DNA of 64,000 bases from Desulfovibrio sp. X2 (GTDB lineage Bacteria > Desulfobacterota > Desulfovibrionia > Desulfovibrionales > Desulfovibrionaceae). The stretch lies in the NCBI RefSeq assembly GCF_000422205.1, contig NZ_ATHV01000028.1, positions 34,941 to 98,940 on the forward strand. Reading direction: 5' to 3'. The notes beneath the pieces are model-generated. The model saw nothing but the letters and a program-made list of their open reading frames with translations, did no database searches and was not told the DNA's origin. The position numbers and the translations under genes are program-made. This document shows, in pieces, positions 44,154 to 52,589 of the stretch. Within the stretch, counting starts at the first letter, position 1, and each line of letters starts with the position of its first letter.

Positions 44154-44966
44154 TCAGATACCCAGGCTGTGCCGGAAGTCCTTGACCCGGCTGCGGCAGA
44201 CCGTGACGTGGGTGCGCTCGCGGTCGTCCATGATCAGCACGTACTTGCCGTTGACCCAGGTGGTGAACTCGGCGATGCGCCTGAGGTTCACCAGCTCGCC
44301 CCGGCCGATGCGGAAGAACGGACGGCCCTGCAGCCGTTCCTCGAGCTTCTCGATGGACGGCATGCCGTGCAGGTGGAAGGTGCCGCTGTCCGCCAGCACC
44401 AGAATGCGCTTGCCCTCCACGCGGCAGAGCACGATCTCGGAGAAGGGCAGCAGGCGGATGCGTCCGGCCTGCTCCACGGGCAGGCGGTCGAGCTTCTCGC
44501 TGCGGCCCTCGCTCCTGGCCGCCTCCCCCTTGGCCGCCTCGCCGAGCCCCATGCCCTCCAGCAGGCGCTCCAGCACCTGGCGCTCCTCGGGCCTGCCGGA
44601 GCGCTCGCCCAGGCGGCTGCGCACCCGCGTGAGGCTCTTGGCCAGCCTGTCGGCCGACACGGGCTTCAGCAGGTAGTCCACGGCGTTCTCCTCGAAGGCC
44701 CGGATGGCGTAGTCGTTGTAGGCCGTGACGAAGACGAAGAGGGGCGGGGAGGGCAGGGAGAGGGATTCCCGCAGCACGTGGAAGCCGTCCTTGCCGGGCA
44801 TCTGGATGTCCTGGAAGACCACGTCCGGCCGCTCGTCGGCTATGGCCGTGAGCGCCGCCGAGGCGCTTCCCGCCTGCAGCACGGAGACTTCGGGGTGGGC
44901 CGCCAGGAGCCAGGCCAGCTCGTCCCGCGCAGGGGCCTCGTCGTCGACTACAAGCGCGCGCATCAT
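44154..44966 (-). CDS. LytTR-family response regulator
   Basis: A 270-residue regulator. The receiver domain has VVDDEAPARDEL, the phosphoacceptor VVFQDIQMPGKDG, T in FVTAYNDYAIRAF and K in YLLKPV. The C-terminal LytTR DNA-binding domain contains IRLLPFSEIVLCRVEGKRIL, FFRIGRGELVNLRRI and HVTVCRSRVKDF. It is the partner of the LytS kinase downstream. The start is ATG 44966 or the ATG three bases on; AGGTG is nearby. Target is probably the cstA promoter, as BtsR acts on btsT, but no binding site was assigned. Confidence 0.93.
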   Translation of the reverse strand: MMRALVVDDEAPARDELAWLLAAHPEVSVLQAGSASAALTAIADERPDVVFQDIQMPGKDGFHVLRESLSLPSPPLFVFVTAYNDYAIRAFEENAVDYLLKPVSADRLAKSLTRVRSRLGERSGRPEERQVLERLLEGMGLGEAAKGEAARSEGRSEKLDRLPVEQAGRIRLLPFSEIVLCRVEGKRILVLADSGTFHLHGMPSIEKLEERLQGRPFFRIGRGELVNLRRIAEFTTWVNGKYVLIMDDRERTHVTVCRSRVKDFRHSLGI

Positions 44967-45052
44967 GCTTCTGCACCTAATGCCGCCCGGGCCGTCTGTC
45001 CAGCCCCCGTCCCGTTCCCGGCAGGGCCCGCAGAGGCAGGGGAAAAATGCGT

Positions 45053-45083
45053 TTGACGAAGGGGGGGGAGGAGAGGCTACATA
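45053..45083 (+). promoter_or_regulatory. Candidate promoter of the ABC transporter operon
   Basis: TTGACG (45053-45058) and TACATA (45078-45083) with a long 19-nt spacer made mostly of purines. Weak evidence. Confidence 0.3.
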
Positions 45084-45154
45084 CACGAGACGAATCCACA
45101 GCTGCTCATCCCGAGAACGCGACAAGCCGACAACCTGAGGCGGAAGAACACCGG

Positions 45155-47686
45155 ATGGAGAAGGGGAACGATTCGCGCGCGACCGTCCCGGTCACCAAGC
45201 GCTCGCTTTTTTCCTGGGTCTGGGCCAGCAACCTGAAGCTCCAGCTTCTCCTCCTCGTGGTCATCGTGATCACGGTCTTCGCGCGCGTCCTGCCGCTCGA
45301 GCTGCAGAAGAAGATCATCAACGAGGCCATCGGCCAGCGCAAGCTGAACCTGCTGCTCATGTACTGCGGCTACTACCTGGCCGCGGTCGTCACCTCGGGC
45401 GCGCTCAAGTACGTCATCAACCTCATCCAGACCCACCTCGGGCAGCGCGCCCTGGCCGACCTGCGCAAGGCGCTCTACGAGCACATCCTGACCCTGCCGC
45501 TCAACTACTTCCGCAAGACCCAGGCAGGAATGGTCGTCTCCTCGCTGGTCACGGAGATCGTGCCCGTGGGCGACTTCGTGGGCATGGCGCTCGGCATTCC
45601 CGTGACCAACGTGCTCACGCTCTTCGCCTTCGGAGGCTATCTCTTCTACCTCAACTGGAAGATGGCCTGCATCTCCATGGCCATCTACCCCTTCATCCTG
45701 CTCGTCATTCCGCGTCTGCAGCGCAAGACCAACCGGGTCAACAAGCGCCGCGTGGACGCCACGCGGGAGATCTCCTCGAGCATCGCCGAGGCCGTGACCG
45801 GCATCCACGAGATCCACGGCAACGGCTCCTACATCCTGGAGAACCGCAAGTTCGGCGCGCAGTGCGACTCCCTGGAGCACTGGCGCATCATCTGGAACCT
45901 GTACAAGCTGGCCGTGAAGGCGGTGAACAACCTCCTCGTCAACCTCGCGCCCTTCACCCTCTTTCTGGTCGGCGGCTACCTGATCATCAAGGGCCAGTTC
46001 GACCTCGGCGCCCTGGTGGCCTTCCTCTCGGCCCAGGAGAAGCTCTTCGAGCCCTGGTCGGAGCTCATGGAGTTCTACCAGGTCTATCAGGACTCCTCGG
46101 TGCGCTACGCGAGGACCCTGGAGTATTTCGACGAGCTGCCCGAGCACGCCATGGAGCCGGAGGGGCGGCCGCCCATGAAGCTCGATCCGCGCATCGAGAT
46201 CGAGAAGCTGTCCTTCGTGGTCGACGGCAGCATCCGCCTGCTCTCGGACATCAACCTGAAGATCGGCGCGGGCGAGCACCTGGCGCTGGTCGGCTTCTCG
46301 GGCTCGGGCAAGAGCACCCTGGCGCTGTGCATCGGCCAGCTCTACAAGTACACCTCCGGGTCGCTGCGCATCGGCGGGCAGGAGGTGGACGACCTCTCGC
46401 GCCAGGACATGGCCGAGAACATCGGCTTCGTCTCGCAGGCGCCCTTCATCTTCACCGGCACCATCCGCGACAACCTGCTCTATGCCTGCGAGGCCGAGCT
46501 GCACGGCGCGGCGCCCGTGGAGGGCGAGAACATGCCGAGCCTGGACGACCAGATCGCGGTGCTCCAGCAGTCCGGCATCTTCGTGGACGTGCTGCGCTTC
46601 GGCCTGGGCGCCATCCTGCCCGGCACGGACGACAGCGGCCTGGCCGAACGCATCATCCGCGTGCGCGAGAACTTCCGCCGCGACTACGGCGAGGCCCTGG
46701 CGGACAACGTGGAGTTCTTCGAGGAGAACAGCTACCTGGTCTTCTCGAGCGTGGCCGCCAACCTGACCTTCGGCAGCCCGACCGACCCCGAATGGGCCGT
46801 GGAGCGGCTGCCCCACAACGAGGTCTTCCAGTCCTTCCTGGACGAGGTCCAGCTCGGCGCGCCTCTGCTCGCGCTCGGCGCGGAGATCGCCCAGTCCACT
46901 GTGGACATCCTGGGCAATCTGCCCAAGGACGCGGTGTTCTTCGAGCAGAGCCCGATTCCGGCCGATGCCATCGACGACTACAAGGACCTCGTCAGGCGCA
47001 TGGGCAAAAGCAGGCTCTACGAGCTCGCTTTGGCGGACCGCGCCAGGCTCGTGGAGCTGGCGCTGAACTTCACGCCCGGCCGTCACAAGATGGTCGGCAT
47101 GCCGCTCATGGTCGAGAACATGATCCTCGAGGCCCGGGCGCGCTTCCGCGCCCGCATCGAGGACGAGCGGCCCGGGGCCTTCTCCTTCTACCGCCAGGAC
47201 GAGTACCTGCACGCGCAGACCATCCTGGACAACATCCTCTTCGGCAAGGCCAAGAGCCTTTCGCCGCAGAACCAGGAGAAGATCAACCAGAGCATCATCC
47301 AGCTCCTCATCGAGGAAGACCTGCTCGAGACCATCGTGGCGCTCGGCATGGAGTTCCAGGTGGGCAGCAAGGGTGACAAGCTCTCCGGCGGCCAGCGCCA
47401 GAAGCTCGCCATCGCCCGCTGCTTCCTCAAGCAGCCGCGCATACTTATAATGGACGAAGCGACGTCGGCCCTGGACAACAAGTCCCAGGCGCGTATTCAG
47501 AATATTCTGGAAACGCGCTACAAGGGCAAGAGCACGCTCGTCGCCGTCGTCCACCGCCTGGACATCATCAAGAACTACGACAAGGTCGCGGTCATGAAGG
47601 CGGGCAAGATAGTGGAGTGCGACACGTATCCCGCACTCATGGCCAAGAAGGGGGGCCTTTATGAGCTCGTCCACGGAAAGAAATGA
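45155..47686 (+). CDS. ABC exporter with enlarged nucleotide-binding domain
   Basis: An 843-residue half-transporter. Residues about 20-340 form the membrane domain (LQLLLLVVIVITVFARVLPL, PFILLVIPRLQRKTNRVNKR). Walker A GFSGSGKSTL is near residue 382, the signature LSGGQRQ near 742, Walker B ILIMDEATSALD near 765 and the switch HRLD after it. The Walker A-signature distance is about 360 residues instead of roughly 100. The extra 250 residues contain Q-loop-like lines: APFIFTGTIRDNLLYAC, NSYLVFSSVAANLTFGS and DEYLHAQTILDNILFGKA. The frame is uninterrupted, so this is a real architecture, not a frameshift. The gene overlaps the cNMP gene by 26 nt. Substrate unknown. Confidence 0.85.
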   Translation: MEKGNDSRATVPVTKRSLFSWVWASNLKLQLLLLVVIVITVFARVLPLELQKKIINEAIGQRKLNLLLMYCGYYLAAVVTSGALKYVINLIQTHLGQRALADLRKALYEHILTLPLNYFRKTQAGMVVSSLVTEIVPVGDFVGMALGIPVTNVLTLFAFGGYLFYLNWKMACISMAIYPFILLVIPRLQRKTNRVNKRRVDATREISSSIAEAVTGIHEIHGNGSYILENRKFGAQCDSLEHWRIIWNLYKLAVKAVNNLLVNLAPFTLFLVGGYLIIKGQFDLGALVAFLSAQEKLFEPWSELMEFYQVYQDSSVRYARTLEYFDELPEHAMEPEGRPPMKLDPRIEIEKLSFVVDGSIRLLSDINLKIGAGEHLALVGFSGSGKSTLALCIGQLYKYTSGSLRIGGQEVDDLSRQDMAENIGFVSQAPFIFTGTIRDNLLYACEAELHGAAPVEGENMPSLDDQIAVLQQSGIFVDVLRFGLGAILPGTDDSGLAERIIRVRENFRRDYGEALADNVEFFEENSYLVFSSVAANLTFGSPTDPEWAVERLPHNEVFQSFLDEVQLGAPLLALGAEIAQSTVDILGNLPKDAVFFEQSPIPADAIDDYKDLVRRMGKSRLYELALADRARLVELALNFTPGRHKMVGMPLMVENMILEARARFRARIEDERPGAFSFYRQDEYLHAQTILDNILFGKAKSLSPQNQEKINQSIIQLLIEEDLLETIVALGMEFQVGSKGDKLSGGQRQKLAIARCFLKQPRILIMDEATSALDNKSQARIQNILETRYKGKSTLVAVVHRLDIIKNYDKVAVMKAGKIVECDTYPALMAKKGGLYELVHGKK

Positions 47687-48188
47687 ACCCTGCGCGGCCA
47701 AGCAGTCGTGCGAGTTCACCCAGAACATCGAACTCCTGCGGCAGGTGCCGCTGTTCGCCGCGCTGCCGCTCGAGCCGCTGAAGATCCTGGCCTACCTCGC
47801 CCAGCGCGAGACTTTCGCCGCCGGGGACATCCTCTTCCACGAAGGGGAGGCCGACGGTCAGGCCTTCTACATCATCTCCGGCAACGCCCGCCTGCTGCGC
47901 GAGGAGGAGACGGGCACGCGCGAGCTTCGCGACTACGGCGAGGGGGAGTTCCTGGGCGGGCTCGGCCTGCTCGGCGAGATGCGCCGCCTCTTCTCCCTGC
48001 GCGCCGAGACGCAGATCCGCGCCCTCGTCCTCACGCGGGAGCGCTTCGCGAAAGTCCTCGAACAGTTCCCGGACATCCATGCACGCCTCGGCGAGGCCAT
48101 GGTCAAGTTCATCGGGGAATGGGAGGAGCACGTCCTGCGCGACCAGGGCTCGGAATGCCTGGCGTACTGCGGCGTGAGCCTGCTGTAG
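47661..48188 (+). CDS. Cyclic-nucleotide-binding domain protein
   Basis: A 175-residue single-domain protein of the Crp/cNMP fold: VPLFAALPLEPLKILAYLAQ, FAAGDILFHEGEADGQAFYI and GEGEFLGGLGLLGEMRRLFSLR. There is no helix-turn-helix, so it is not a classical Crp regulator. Whether it binds cAMP or cGMP is unclear, because the phosphate-binding cassette is divergent. The start lies 26 bases inside the ABC gene, suggesting the two products work together, perhaps as a regulatory subunit of the transporter. Confidence 0.85.
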   Translation: MSSSTERNEPCAAKQSCEFTQNIELLRQVPLFAALPLEPLKILAYLAQRETFAAGDILFHEGEADGQAFYIISGNARLLREEETGTRELRDYGEGEFLGGLGLLGEMRRLFSLRAETQIRALVLTRERFAKVLEQFPDIHARLGEAMVKFIGEWEEHVLRDQGSECLAYCGVSLL

Positions 48189-48210
48189 GGACCTAAGCCG
48201 AGGAGGCGGC

Positions 48211-48873
48211 ATGATGACATCGCATTCACGCAAAGACGGCACGACGGTGGCGGGGCGGGGCCTCGCCCGTCTTTTCTGCGCGGCCTTGCTCGCTCTCCTT
48301 CTCCTGCCCGGGGCGGCCCTGGCCGCACGGGCGCCGAGCGGCATGGCCGGCATCCGCCTGGGCGACAAGATCGACTCGGTGGCGGACAAGGTCCTCATGA
48401 GCACCGCGATGCGGATGTGGGGCCAGGAGTACCTCTCCCGGGTCGACATCGCGCCTCTGCCGGGATTCCGCAGCGGCTACGTCTCCTACGGCGACTGCCT
48501 GCATCCCGGCCGCATCGTGCGCATGAAGTTCAATTACGAGGACGGCTCGCGCGGATTCTTCGACAAGCTCCTGGCCGCGCTCAAGGCCCGCTACGGGAGC
48601 AATCCGCAGTGGCGCGGGGACGCCTTCGGCACCCTGCGCGTCTGGAAGTGGAGCCTCAAGCGGCCGGACGGCACGCGGGTCAGCCTCATCCTCGAGAACT
48701 ACTCCGGGGACGACGACAGCTACAGCCGCGGCACCTCCATCAGGCTTTCGGTGCCCGAATGGATAGACGAGGAGGCGGGCTGCTGGCAAAAGAAGGCCGC
48801 AGCGGCTGCATCCTCGGCTCCGTCGGATTCGGGAGCCGGGAGGAGTCTCGATTGGTATCTCCCCATGGAGTAG
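48211..48873 (+). CDS. Secreted protein of unknown function
   Basis: A 220-residue protein with a clear Sec signal (LFCAALLALLLLPGAALAARA). The mature part, SGMAGIRLGDKIDSVADKVL, YVSYGDCLHPGRIVRMKFNYEDG and LLAALKARYGSNPQWRGDAFG, looks like a small periplasmic alpha/beta domain with two cysteines. I do not recognise the family. GAGGAGG precedes ATG 48211. It lies between the cNMP gene and the RsbW-like gene, whose GTG start comes two bases after its stop, so it is part of that operon. Confidence 0.72.
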   Translation: MMTSHSRKDGTTVAGRGLARLFCAALLALLLLPGAALAARAPSGMAGIRLGDKIDSVADKVLMSTAMRMWGQEYLSRVDIAPLPGFRSGYVSYGDCLHPGRIVRMKFNYEDGSRGFFDKLLAALKARYGSNPQWRGDAFGTLRVWKWSLKRPDGTRVSLILENYSGDDDSYSRGTSIRLSVPEWIDEEAGCWQKKAAAAASSAPSDSGAGRSLDWYLPME

Positions 48874-48875
48874 AC

Positions 48876-49304
48876 GTGGCACGCGTCGTTCGTCGTACCT
48901 TCACGCTCCGCAACTCGCTTCAGGAGCTCGACACGCTGCGCGAGCACTTGGAGGCGTTCGCGTCGGAATGCGGCCTGACGCCGAGGAGCCTCTTCGAGCT
49001 GAACCTCATCCTCGACGAGCTTCTGACGAACGTCATCACCTACGGATTTCCCGGCGGCGGGGATCACGTCATCCTCATGGACCTGGGGCTCGATGACGAT
49101 ACGATGCACGTGGTCATGGCGGACGACGGAGAGCCGTTCGACCCCCGGCAGGCGCCGGAGCCGGAGATGGACGGGCCGCTCGAGAGCCGCAGCATCGGAG
49201 GGCTGGGAATCCACCTGGTGAAAAGTCTGGTGCAGGAGATCGACTATCAACGGGCGGGGGGACGCAACGTCCTCAAGCTCACCAAGCGCATGCAGCGCAC
49301 GTAA
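48876..49304 (+). CDS. RsbW/SpoIIAB-like ATPase (serine kinase, anti-sigma type)
   Basis: A 142-residue GHKL ATPase domain, start GTG 48876 with GGAG five bases upstream. N box LNLILDELLTNVITYGF, G1 MADDGEPFDP and G2 GGLGIHLVKSL are complete. Such stand-alone domains phosphorylate a STAS partner and/or bind a sigma factor. The next gene encodes a STAS protein, the natural antagonist. No sigma factor or PP2C phosphatase is in the window, so what the switch controls is unknown. Confidence 0.9.
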   Translation: MARVVRRTFTLRNSLQELDTLREHLEAFASECGLTPRSLFELNLILDELLTNVITYGFPGGGDHVILMDLGLDDDTMHVVMADDGEPFDPRQAPEPEMDGPLESRSIGGLGIHLVKSLVQEIDYQRAGGRNVLKLTKRMQRT

Positions 49305-49322
49305 AGGGCAGGGAAGGGAATC

Positions 49323-49655
49323 ATGCAGGTGAACGAGAACAAGAACGGGGACGTTGTGGTCCTGTCCGTGACGGGCAGGCTGGATTCCAACACATCTCCG
49401 GATTTCGAGGAGCGGCTGCTCGGCCGCATCCGTGACGGAGAGCGAAAGCTGGTGCTGGACTTCGGCGAGCTGGAGTACATCTCGAGCGCCGGACTTCGCG
49501 TGCTGCTCAAGGCCACGCGGGAGGTCAAGGCGCAGAACGGAAAGCTGGTCATCTGCGGCGCCCGCGACTACATCCAGGAGGTCTTCGACCTCTCGGGCTT
49601 CACCACGGTCTTCGCCCTGGCTCCCGACCTGGGCGGCGCCGTGGGGCAGTTCTAG
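49323..49655 (+). CDS. STAS-domain anti-sigma-factor antagonist (RsbV-like)
   Basis: A 110-residue STAS protein. VVVLSVTGRLDSNTSPDFEE, LVLDFGELEYISSAGLRVLL with the phosphorylatable serine, and GKLVICGARDYIQEVFDLSG fit SpoIIAA/RsbV well. It should be the substrate of the adjacent kinase. GGGAAGGGAA precedes the ATG. It is last in the ABC-cNMP-secreted protein-RsbW-RsbV run and convergent with the MscS gene. Confidence 0.93.
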   Translation: MQVNENKNGDVVVLSVTGRLDSNTSPDFEERLLGRIRDGERKLVLDFGELEYISSAGLRVLLKATREVKAQNGKLVICGARDYIQEVFDLSGFTTVFALAPDLGGAVGQF

Positions 49656-49719
49656 CCGCCTTCCCGGCGGCGCGATCGATCCGTTTCCGTATCCGACGAC
49701 AGGGACGCGCGCGGTGCGC

Positions 49720-49810
49720 GGCCGGACGCATGTCCGGCCCCGCCCGGCCCCGGCCTGCGCGCTCTCGCGCAATCAGTCAGTCATACAGGGATAGTGTCCG
49801 GCGCCGGACA
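49720..49810. other. Inverted repeats between convergent STAS and MscS genes
   Basis: GGCCGGAC-GCAT-GTCCGGCC (49720-49739) and the perfect 16-base palindrome TGTCCGGCGCCGGACA (49795-49810). Neither is followed by a T-run, but their place between two convergent genes suggests transcript ends. Confidence 0.45.
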
Positions 49811-49824
49811 GCGCCCGGCCCTTC

Positions 49825-51180
49825 TCAGGACGGCTTCTTCGCGTCGTTCGCGGCCTTTGCCGCGGCATCCGCCCGGGCCTGGCCGTCCTCCGTCTTCAGG
49901 GTCACCACCCGCTGCGGGAAGGGGATGGTGATGGAGTGCTCGCGGAAGAGGTCCCAGATGCGCAGCATGACGTCGCTCTTGACGTTGGCCACTCCGCCCT
50001 GCGGATCGCTTATCCAGAAGCGCAGCTCGAGGTTCACCGAGCTGTCCCCGAAGCCCATCAGCCTCGCCGCGGGCGGCGGAACCGAGAGGACGCGCCCGGT
50101 CTGTGCGCCGGCCTGCTCCATGAGCCGCATGGCCTGGCGGATGTCGGACTCGTAGCTCACGCCCACGGGGATCTTCAGCCGCACGTCCGGCTTGCCGTAG
50201 CTCCAGTTGACCACGCGGTTGGTGATCAGCTCCTCGTTGGGGATGAGGAAGTGCGTGCCGTCGCGCGTGAGCACGGTGGCGAAGCGGGCGCGCAGGTCCG
50301 TGACCCAGCCGTAGACCCCGCCCACCTCGATGACGTCGCCGGGCCGCACGGACTTGTCCGTGAGGATGATGAGCCCGGAGACGAAGTTCGCGATGACCTT
50401 CTGCAGGCCGAAGCCCACGCCCACGCCCACGGCGCCGCTGAACACGGTAAGCGCCGTGAGCTTCACGCCCAGGCTGTCCAGCGGGATGACCACGGCCACG
50501 ACGAGCGCCGTGATGCGGAAGAGCTTGGAGAAGAGCACGCGCGCCGAGGGCGTCAGGCTGTGGCTCTGTTGCAGGCGGCTGTCCACGGCGTCCGTGGCCC
50601 AGGTGCCGATCTTCAGGAGCACGCCGAGCAGCACCAGGGCCTTGAGCAGCGTGAGCAGCGAGAGGCGGATGTCGCCGAAGGTCAGGGCCACGGAGTCGAG
50701 GACGTCCAGGGCCTCCTTCCTGACCCCGGCGATGGACAAGAGGGCCGTGAACCAGATGAGGACCATGAGGCTTCGGCGCAGGAAGACGTCGCTCAGCAGG
50801 GCGGCCGCGAAGCGCGTCGCGGCCACGGCCGCGGCCAGGATGAGGGCCGTGTCGAGCAGCGGGAAGGGCAGCTTGTGCTCGCGGAAGAAGACCTCTCCCA
50901 CGGCGCACAGGAGCACGCCCAGGAGCTCGGGAAGGCTGCGCAGGAACGCCCTGGCGAGGCGCCCGTACAGCCCGTCTTCCCCGTCGTGCGGGAGGAAGCG
51001 ACCGAGCCAGCGGCCCACGGCCTTGCGCAGCACGGCGGCCAGCAGCCAGGAGAGCACGACGATGACCGCGAGCGCGGCGTACTGCTTCACCGCGCCGGGG
51101 CCGAGCATGTTGGACGCGGCCCAGCTCTCGGCCTCGGCGGGCGAGGGCAGGGCGGCGAAGAGGTTCGAGGCGGCGCTCAT
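49825..51180 (-). CDS. MscS-family mechanosensitive channel
   Basis: A 451-residue channel. The N-terminal half has several hydrophobic helices; the pore helix and beta domain signature GAVGVGVGFGLQKVIANF followed by SGLIILTDKSVRPGDVIEV is textbook MscS, as is LIPNEELITNRVVNWSY. It releases solutes on hypo-osmotic shock. It has two or three more membrane helices than E. coli MscS. The ATG is taken at 51180; the frame extends further but without support, and the GAGG there is very close to the start. Confidence 0.9.
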   Translation of the reverse strand: MSAASNLFAALPSPAEAESWAASNMLGPGAVKQYAALAVIVVLSWLLAAVLRKAVGRWLGRFLPHDGEDGLYGRLARAFLRSLPELLGVLLCAVGEVFFREHKLPFPLLDTALILAAAVAATRFAAALLSDVFLRRSLMVLIWFTALLSIAGVRKEALDVLDSVALTFGDIRLSLLTLLKALVLLGVLLKIGTWATDAVDSRLQQSHSLTPSARVLFSKLFRITALVVAVVIPLDSLGVKLTALTVFSGAVGVGVGFGLQKVIANFVSGLIILTDKSVRPGDVIEVGGVYGWVTDLRARFATVLTRDGTHFLIPNEELITNRVVNWSYGKPDVRLKIPVGVSYESDIRQAMRLMEQAGAQTGRVLSVPPPAARLMGFGDSSVNLELRFWISDPQGGVANVKSDVMLRIWDLFREHSITIPFPQRVVTLKTEDGQARADAAAKAANDAKKPS

Positions 51181-51221
51181 CGTCCTCGGATAGCCTTGCT
51201 GCGGGCCGCTGTAAAGCGGGT

Positions 51222-52436
51222 TCAGCGTCCGGCCGCGCCCGCCTGCGCCAGCGCCCAGGCGAGCAGGGTGTGCCCGGGCTCCACGCGCAGCCCGGTGGAG
51301 GCCGCGGTCTCCTCGGTGAAGGCGGCAAGGCCGGACGGTGTCGGGCAGCCCCTCCAGGAGAGAAGGAAGGGCACGGGATCGCCGTGGTGCGTGCGCAGGG
51401 CGATGGGCGTCAGGTGGTCGCAGGTCACCAGGAAGACGACGTCCTCGTCCGCGAGGGCGCGGATCATGGGGGCCACGACGCGGGAATCGAAGCGGCGCAC
51501 GGACTCGGTCTTGGCCGCAGCGTCGCCGCCGTGGCCGCACTCGTCCGGGCCTTCCAGGTGCACGAAGACGAAGTCCCCGCGCTTCAGGAATTCGAGCGCC
51601 GCGTCCACCTTGCCCTCGTAGTTCGTGTCCAGCAGGCCCGTGGCGCCGGGCACGTCGATGACCTCCATGCCCGAGGCGCGGCCGAGCCCCTTGACCAGGT
51701 CCACGGCCGAGATGACGGCACCCTTGAGGCCGAAGGCATCCTCGAAGCGCGGCAGGCGCAGCGGCCTGCCCTGCCCCCAGGGCCAGACGGCGTTGGCCGC
51801 GCCGCAGTCGATTGCGCCGCCCATGCCGTCCGCGAGAAGCCCGGCCGCCTCGCCGACCAGACGCGAAAGCGCGGGGTTTTTGGCGTATTCGGCCAGATCC
51901 TGGGCGATGGGCCTGTCCAGGATGTCGTGCGGCGGGCGGGGGCAGAGCCCCGCGTCGGACCCGGCGGCGGCGTCGCGCTGCACGAGCAGGTGGCGGTACT
52001 GCACGCCCGCGTGCATGGTGAAGGTCGCGTCGTCGAGCCGTTCCTTGAGCGCCGCGACGATCGCCGCGGCCTTCGGCGTGGCGATGTGCCCGGCGGAGTA
52101 GTCGCGCATCGTCCCGTCCGGGCCGAAATTCTCCACCGTGACCAGGTTCATGCGCCAGATCAGGTCGTCGTCACCGGCCTCGAGCCCCTGGGCCGCGGCC
52201 TCGATGGGGCCGCGCCCGGTGTGGTGGCGGGCCGGGTCGAAGCCGAGCAGGGCCATGTTGGCCACGTCCGAGCCCGGGGCCATCCCCTCGGGCACGGTGC
52301 GGCAGGTGCCCACCAGGCCGGAGGCCGCCAGGGCGTCCATCGCGGGCGTCCGGGCCGCGGCGAGCGGCGTCCTGCCTCCCAGGCTTTCGACGGGCCAGTC
52401 TCCCATGCCGTCGGCGATCAGGGCCACGAATTTCAT
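51222..52436 (-). CDS. apgM: Cofactor-independent phosphoglycerate mutase (ApgM type)
   Basis: A 404-residue enzyme of the alkaline phosphatase superfamily, archaeal-type iPGM. Metal and catalytic motifs: LIADGMGDWPVESLGGRTPL, GSDVANMALLGFDP with the catalytic serine, EGPDECGHGGDAAAKTESV and TCDHLTPIALRTHHGDPVPF. It interconverts 3- and 2-phosphoglycerate. Related enzymes were once annotated as phosphonopyruvate decarboxylase or homoserine kinase; the motifs here favour ApgM. It is 41 nt upstream of MscS on the same strand. Confidence 0.9.
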   Translation of the reverse strand: MKFVALIADGMGDWPVESLGGRTPLAAARTPAMDALAASGLVGTCRTVPEGMAPGSDVANMALLGFDPARHHTGRGPIEAAAQGLEAGDDDLIWRMNLVTVENFGPDGTMRDYSAGHIATPKAAAIVAALKERLDDATFTMHAGVQYRHLLVQRDAAAGSDAGLCPRPPHDILDRPIAQDLAEYAKNPALSRLVGEAAGLLADGMGGAIDCGAANAVWPWGQGRPLRLPRFEDAFGLKGAVISAVDLVKGLGRASGMEVIDVPGATGLLDTNYEGKVDAALEFLKRGDFVFVHLEGPDECGHGGDAAAKTESVRRFDSRVVAPMIRALADEDVVFLVTCDHLTPIALRTHHGDPVPFLLSWRGCPTPSGLAAFTEETAASTGLRVEPGHTLLAWALAQAGAAGR

Positions 52437-52589
52437 GCTGCATCCTTTGCAGTGGGCTCGCGCCGTGAAGCGCGGCGGGAAAAGACCCTAGCCCAAGCCC
52501 GGCCGGGAGGAAAGCCCCGCGAGGCCGCGGGTCTCCGGGCGGCGGTCCGCTTGACGGAGCCGGGCAAACGTGGGCATATCTCGAAAACC

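Noticed and set aside
46490..47200. ABC transporter insert as a frameshift or fusion of two genes
   Set aside because: The frame is open throughout with native codon use, and there is a single Walker A and a single signature motif.
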